Below the pieces are notes generated by a model. The model did not search any database and was not told the origin of the DNA. It was given only the letters and a program-made list of their open reading frames with translations. Positions 58,939 through 64,000 of a DNA stretch of 64,000 nt are shown here, in pieces (position 1 is the stretch's first letter; each line of letters begins with the position of its first letter). Source of the DNA: Colias croceus (Eukaryota > Arthropoda > Insecta > Lepidoptera > Pieridae); assembly GCF_905220415.1 (NCBI RefSeq), contig NC_059537.1:6765622-6829621 (forward strand), in the 5' to 3' direction. Made by a program: the position numbers and the translations under genes.

Positions 58939-59010
58939 TGAGCCCCGAGCGGCCCGATCGGGCCACGACACAATAGATTTTCTATTGTGTCTGTGATTCC
59001 GGGGGCTGAG
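58939..59010. repeat. Compound GC-rich hairpin at the end of the repeat
   Basis: A 14-bp perfect palindrome GGCCCGATCGGGCC (58951-58964), then a 10-bp stem GACACAATAG/CTATTGTGTC with an ATTTT loop (58967-58991). All of this is bracketed by AGCCCC (58941-58946) and GGGGCT (59002-59007). The block looks like a structured terminus of the interspersed element. Confidence 0.7.
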
Positions 59011-59439
59011 TTAGACTCGTTTTCTGTTTAAAAGATTACATGATTTTCTAAACATCCAGCGTGAATTTGTACACACACTATTACCAAGATGCAAAGATCG
59101 TTGTAGAAGAATCGTCGCCTTACTCCATGACGTTACGGTATTGCTATGACGCGATCTTGAAATTTTACTCTAAAAAGATGTTTCACTCATATTAATATTA
59201 CGCAAATTAAATCATTTCGACCTTCGACGAAGCCTTCTTCCATTACACTGAAATTAAAACTAAACTAAACTCTCATAAATAAAGAATAAATAAATGTGAA
59301 TATGTAAAATTATATATTATTTTTAACTGTATGAGCAATATTTTTATTACAATTTTCTTTTATTTTACGTTTAATAACAGTTTTGAATAAAGAAATCATG
59401 CAATCGAAGTAATCCGCCCTAGCGATACTAGCGCGAGTG
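59011..59439. other. AT-rich noncoding stretch
   Basis: Nothing specific recognised. Confidence 0.35.
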
Positions 59440-60080
59440 AGTGTGATGTCAGAGGCGCATCGAATCTACAGATGTTTCGCGCTAAAATATGTAAACTTCA
59501 ATAATCTATATCTCAGTCATTTATTGATGGATTTCAAAATTTTTTTCGGCCACTGACTAGTTTTGATCTATTTTTTAAGACTAGTAAGGTGAATATACTA
59601 TTTTCTTTTTTTTTTAAACTTTTCCATTTTTCCATACAAACAAAATTTATGTCATTGAAAAAAAAATTAAATACAGATAAATTCAGTATTTTCTGATTTT
59701 TTCCTTTGTACACTCACTATTACCTAGTTGATTACAAAATTTGAACTTTCTAGGTCATCTAGAAGTGGGTTAGGTTTTGTATATGTCTATAAGTCAGTCA
59801 GTCTTAAAAATTGCGATTTTTGGATATTAATATCTACGCAACTGTTTAATCTGTATTTATGAAATTTAAGTTTCTTGTTTATCTTGAGGTCCTCTTGATA
59901 TGTACCAAATTTGGTTTATTTAACTTAAATAGTTTTCGAGTTATAAGGGGGTGAAAAGTGGCTCGAAATGGTTCGTGTAAATATACACACGGCTGCTGCT
60001 CGCCAGTTCTCTTCGCTTGAACTCGGCTTGACACGCTGCCGCGTGTCTAGATCCAAGCCGTGGGCCCACTTCAATCAATA
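59440..60080. repeat. Probable interspersed repeat of unresolved class
   Basis: Contains phrases that I recall as repeated in moth genomes: CTCAGTCATTTATTGATGG, GTTTTCGAGTTATAAGGGGG and CTTGAACTCGGCTTGACACG. The last part (59985-60065) is GC-richer, with GACACGCTGCCGCGTGTC forming a stem GACACGC/GCGTGTC. Boundaries and class could not be set, and no coding frame is seen. Confidence 0.35.
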
Positions 60081-62112
60081 CATCTCGTAAACAATAGTAG
60101 CTATAATACAAATTTATACAATATAATTGCTACTATCAAAGTTGTATTGCTAATTAGTAATAACATTTTCTTAATATTATTTTCAGAAAAGTGAGCGAGT
60201 ATTTTTATTTTTCTTCGTATATATTGTCAATTAATTATCATCACTGTTTAGACTTCAGCTTACTTATCTTCCATAAACATTTTCAAGTAAATCTTGTGCT
60301 AAGTACTAGTTATATAAAGTGTCAACTGAAAACCCATTTGTTATCTACAAACCAAACGAAACCCACAAAATATTTAAAATATAATTATGCTCTACCATCA
60401 TCATAATTCGTAATGTATAAATTAATATATCCGAAGGAAACTGTTTTAAAATCATCTTAGGCCAATATTTATACGAACATGTCACATCCACAGAACTGCG
60501 CGCATGAACTCTAATTCAATCTATAAAAAGATCGTTAATACATTAGTCTAACGTGGTGTCTACCGCCCGCTTCCTATTTGTTTTCTGTTTTTCTATTTCT
60601 ATTTTCTGAATTAACGACGCGCCATTTATTTATAATAGAATTTCATCGCGTGGCGCCAAAAAAATAAATGTAAGGAAGGAATAAAATATGAAAAAGGGAA
60701 TATTTACTTTCTAAACTATATTTTGACACGTGCAAAAATGGTAGCGCAATGTATCACAACAATGCGCAGGCTTCTAAGTTTTTATCAAATCCAGCACCAA
60801 ATCCAACTCAGACCGCAAGAAAAAAGACACGGAAATAACAGAAAAGTGACATCTCAATAAGCCGCAGCTAAAATAATTAGGTATTGAATTGTAGTTAATT
60901 GTTATAATTAATTTATTCTATCACGTTGTTAATGTTGTACGAATTTTAGAATGAAAATGAAGAATTATTATTAATCGCATACTATTTTGGTATCCCGATT
61001 CTAGAAAAATAACACCCACATGTTTTCATTGAAGAAAACTGTCACTCACTGGCTGCGTCATTCGGTCGCCAACTCGCTAGTATGGAAATAAAAATGATCT
61101 GATATTTTTCCTAAATCTCGTGTCTCCCGCAACAAGAGGTCAATCGTGCAAATTGACGGGTGTAATTGCGCATTCACGTTCATGTGAACTCGCATTTATT
61201 ACACATGCTTTCATATAAAGTGCCCTAGAAAAACGTAAATACTTGCCAGCATTATTCATAGTATTGTCGCAACAGCTTAGCATACTTAATGCGTCCTTAG
61301 ATACAGATCATTCAATCGCCAGCTTAAGGTAGAGCGCTGAGTGCCTAAAACCGGGATGTAACCGCAAACAGATTTGTATAAATCCGCTTGTACTGAAATT
61401 GTATACTTGATAAATATCTTTGCATTTCATGTAACATTTTACTTTCTCAATATTACTTGTTAATTTATCTATTTCCACTGTAACACGTAATCTTAAAGAA
61501 GTACTGAATTATAAATAAAATGGCTCAGTAATGAGGCAAAAGCTCCGTTTCACTATACAATTATCCGAAAAAGCGCTAGTCGCAAAAGTTTATTGAGCTA
61601 CCTAAAAAAGGTGCTTCATAAGATATTTACGTAACGCGTCCGGCCGTAAAACCCTTTGCATGCTAAACAAGACTGCTATAGGCGCAAATAATAATTTCGC
61701 TGAACGACTTATGGCTTTGGTAACTGTTGCAATTTTAAAGCGAAGAAGGGGTATAAGACAGTGCGTGGCCAACAAATTGGCGCCGTCTGGCCGCCTCTGG
61801 GTGACTCACTGGACTCTCCGCTCCGAGCTCCCCTTTCGCTTTACAATTTACCCCATAATTAGTACTCACACAGGCACATACCTACCCTCGTTTATGTAAC
61901 GTAGTTATCGATTTCGTGCAGAGATAAACAAAATGTTTCTCCATACTGAAACAATACAAATTAAATTGTGCAAGCGTTGCCATTGCAATTTGTTTCAAGG
62001 TAAATATAGTGTTTTCGTGAACGTTTTAGTTTTTAAAATGTGAAAGCTTTTAAAGCTACGCTATAAATTATTGTATATTTAACTACAAAAAATGCTAAAT
62101 CTTTATTTCATA
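60081..62112. other. Noncoding stretch with a GC-richer island
   Basis: Mixed patches at 60545-60660 and 61010-61220, and an island at 61640-61870 (with TGACTCA near 61803, an AP-1-like word). The 79-codon frame in the island has no recognised domain. No gene called. Confidence 0.3.
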
Positions 62113-62332
62113 CTAGCTTTCCAGCCGCGGCATCGCCCGCGCAGTCAAAGAAAAACCCGCATAGTTCCCGTTCCCGTGGGATTTCCGGGATAAAACCTAT
62201 CCTATGTCCTTTCTCGGGTATCAAAATATCTCTATACCAAATTTCATGCAAATTGGTTGTAGTTAAGGCGTGATTGAGTAACAGACAGACAGACGGAGTT
62301 ACTTTCGCTTTTATAATATTAAGTAAGGTGGA
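62113..62332 (-). mobile_element. Helitron-like element, minus-strand copy
   Basis: Reverse-orientation relative of 17058-17299: plus-strand ACTAG at 62112-62116, GCATCGCCCGCGCAGTCAAA, CCTATGTCCTTTCTCGGGTA, then ACAGACAGACAGACGGAGTT and CGCTTTTATAATATTA. The 5' end (right side) is eroded. It lacks about 15 bases of the GATAGG/CCCGGG part present in the 17058 copy. The 89-codon minus frame spanning it is a shadow. Confidence 0.7.
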
Positions 62333-63039
62333 TTTTATATACGGACACTCTAATATTATGAACATTACCATCGACAATTAAAATAAAAAAAAATGTTTAA
62401 TAATTTAATAACTTGTTTATATTATATTCATTTCAAATGTAGGTACATATAATATATTAAAGTTAGACATAACTATCATGGGTATTTGCGTGTCGTACCA
62501 CGCCGTCCTCACACACAACCAGATTTGAATTCTCAATTAATTACAACGACGTGCTCTATCTTCATAATATCTTAATTACTATTAATGATATACTTTAATA
62601 TTAACTTAATTCTAATAATTAATGATAACATAACAGTTACAGAGGCACCACACGTAATCACATTGAACCCTTGAAAAAATTTTCTGTTGAATTTTCAAAC
62701 CCGCGCTAAAATTACCTGTAGTGCGGCTTTGAGTACACTAATATGTATGAAGCATTACCATATTTTACACCCGTATAGAGCATTGCTAATATTTGAACAC
62801 TAGGTATACTGTTTGTCACATCGAATAATCTTCTACCTTCTAATTTCCGATATACGGGGTCCAATTTTAATCCTAGAATTACACATTTTTATTCCCCTAG
62901 CAAGTTTATAACGTCATCTAAAAAATTAGTTATCTATAAGATTATAATAAAACTTTCTTGATAATATTAAAATTATTCACGAATGGCTTCACATATTTCA
63001 TTCAACCGTCGTTTGTCAATTGGGGTATTTTATCCTTGT
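62333..63039. other. AT-rich noncoding stretch
   Basis: No gene or repeat recognised. Confidence 0.35.
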
Positions 63040-63715
63040 GCTTATGTCGCCCAGGCCTACATTTTTACCCGACTGCCAAAGAAGGAGGGTACTGTTTTTC
63101 GAGTGTATGTAAGTATGTATGTATGTCTTTTCCTTTGTGACCACCTGTAGCCTAAACGGCTTGATGGATTTTGATGTATGAGGTATCGTTAGATTTGTCT
63201 TGATTACGGGAGTGTCATAGGATACATTTTATCCTAAAAGTCCCACGGGATAAAGACATAATAATATTTTTTCTAAATTTCCCTTTAAAAAAATATGTAT
63301 GCGGTATCATTAGATTCATTTCAATCACGGGAGTAATTAATATAGGATACGTTTTTTCTCAAAATTCCCATGGGAACATGTTAATTCTGCGTCAACGCAA
63401 AGCAACTCATGCGTTAGCAAGCAAAAAGATAGGGCGTGGCCTGGCATGCGGCGCGCGGCGCGGTGCGGAGGGGGATATGCTCGAGTATACTAATTCTTTT
63501 TCTTCTTCACTACCAACAGCCCAGATTGGCGGTAAATTTATGTTGCGGAGTAACATCACTCGTAATCTAAAGCCAAATGTCGTCGAAATAATTTAAAATG
63601 GTACTTACATATACATAGTCTTCTACATCTACAACATTTTCGTTAAATAAAAACAGCTAAAAAGTTATAAATAAAAAAATTATTATTAAAAAAACAAAAT
63701 ACCCGACTGCACACT
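63040..63715 (+). mobile_element. Interspersed repeat with an internal duplication
   Basis: Starts near CATTTTTACCCGACTGCC, followed by a GTATGTAAGTATGTATGTATG microsatellite and GACCACCTGTAGCCTAAACG, phrases I associate with a common noctuid-type repeat. Segments 63165-63250 and 63293-63375 are diverged direct copies (shared GGTATCRTTAGATT, CACGGGAGT/TACGGGAGT, ATAGGATAC, TCCCAYGGGA). The right part holds a GC-rich block (63425-63475), and the end repeats ATACCCGACTGC near 63700. Class not resolved; no transposase or RT frame. Confidence 0.45.
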
Positions 63716-64000
63716 AAAAAAAGAGTAAAACAAGCCCCACAATAATATTGATCAATCAAATGCTAAAAACTAATTATGTAATACCGTTTAAACAATACCT
63801 ATATTAAAATACACTACAATATGTGTTCGTAATCGATAGTTAAATAAACAGAAACTTATTTTGAATACAAATTTACTGAATATAATTTATAAATGTTGAT
63901 GGAAAGCATCGCAGGCGGGGACCACCTTGACCGCCACCAACGAAAATTCTGCTAAATGGTGCACAACCGAAATGACTATAAATAAGCCTCTGTTGGTCCC
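63716..64000. other. AT-rich sequence to the window end
   Basis: No gene seen. The last 100 bases become GC-richer (GGCGGGGACCACCTTGACCG), perhaps the edge of another repeat or exon cut by the window. Confidence 0.3.

Noticed and set aside
58698..58976. 92-codon membrane-protein-like frame
   Set aside because: It is Phe/Leu-rich because of T-rich DNA, starts inside the inverted-repeat arm and runs into the hairpin terminus, so it is a repeat shadow.

Overview
The window looks like an intergenic or intronic stretch of a lepidopteran (moth or butterfly) nuclear genome, with no complete protein gene that I can recognise. The evidence for the assignment is the AT-rich background, the absence of long ORFs outside repeats, the frequent GTACCTA-type words, and many interspersed repeats of kinds I know from Lepidoptera. 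These are short Helitron-like elements that begin TCCATACTAATATTATAAA and end in a GC-rich hairpin followed by CTAG. The order is an inference from memory of such repeats; species and chromosome cannot be told.

Layout. 0-5 kb: a decayed fragment resembling the C-terminal part of a pogo/jerky-type transposase (305-634, minus), then AT-rich sequence. 5-31 kb: mostly single-copy AT-rich DNA with scattered GC-richer islands of 150-400 bp (possible conserved regulatory elements), four Helitron-like or related repeats, a MITE (13748-13977), an array of three related hairpins (13078-13288), one dispersed repeat present twice in opposite orientation (6831-6987 and 24488-24673), and a candidate terminal-repeat element (30187-30929). 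35.8-36.4 kb: the only gene-like place, with a tRNA-like sequence and a minus-strand short exon that reads as the start of a THAP zinc-finger domain. Upstream of the exon is a CpG-rich flank that contains a strong hairpin. 40.9-59 kb: a repeat-dense part with four near-perfect or perfect inverted repeats on short spacers, three head-to-tail copies of a 611-bp long-TIR DNA element, and a 5'-truncated non-LTR retrotransposon with a poly-A tail. It also holds a nested transposon system (a TA-flanked MITE interrupted by a hAT-like element with an 8-bp target duplication that itself carries about 105 units of a 12-bp minisatellite) and a 292-bp inverted repeat. 59-64 kb: AT-rich sequence with more dispersed repeats.

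Functionally there is no operon or pathway here. What the window shows best is genome dynamics: recent tandem amplification of a MITE, nesting of elements, minisatellite growth inside a transposon, and repeated formation of palindromes. Most of the listed open frames are chance frames in AT-rich DNA or frames forced open by the 12-bp repeat. Coordinates of repeats were read by eye. Element family names are given only where the ends support them.
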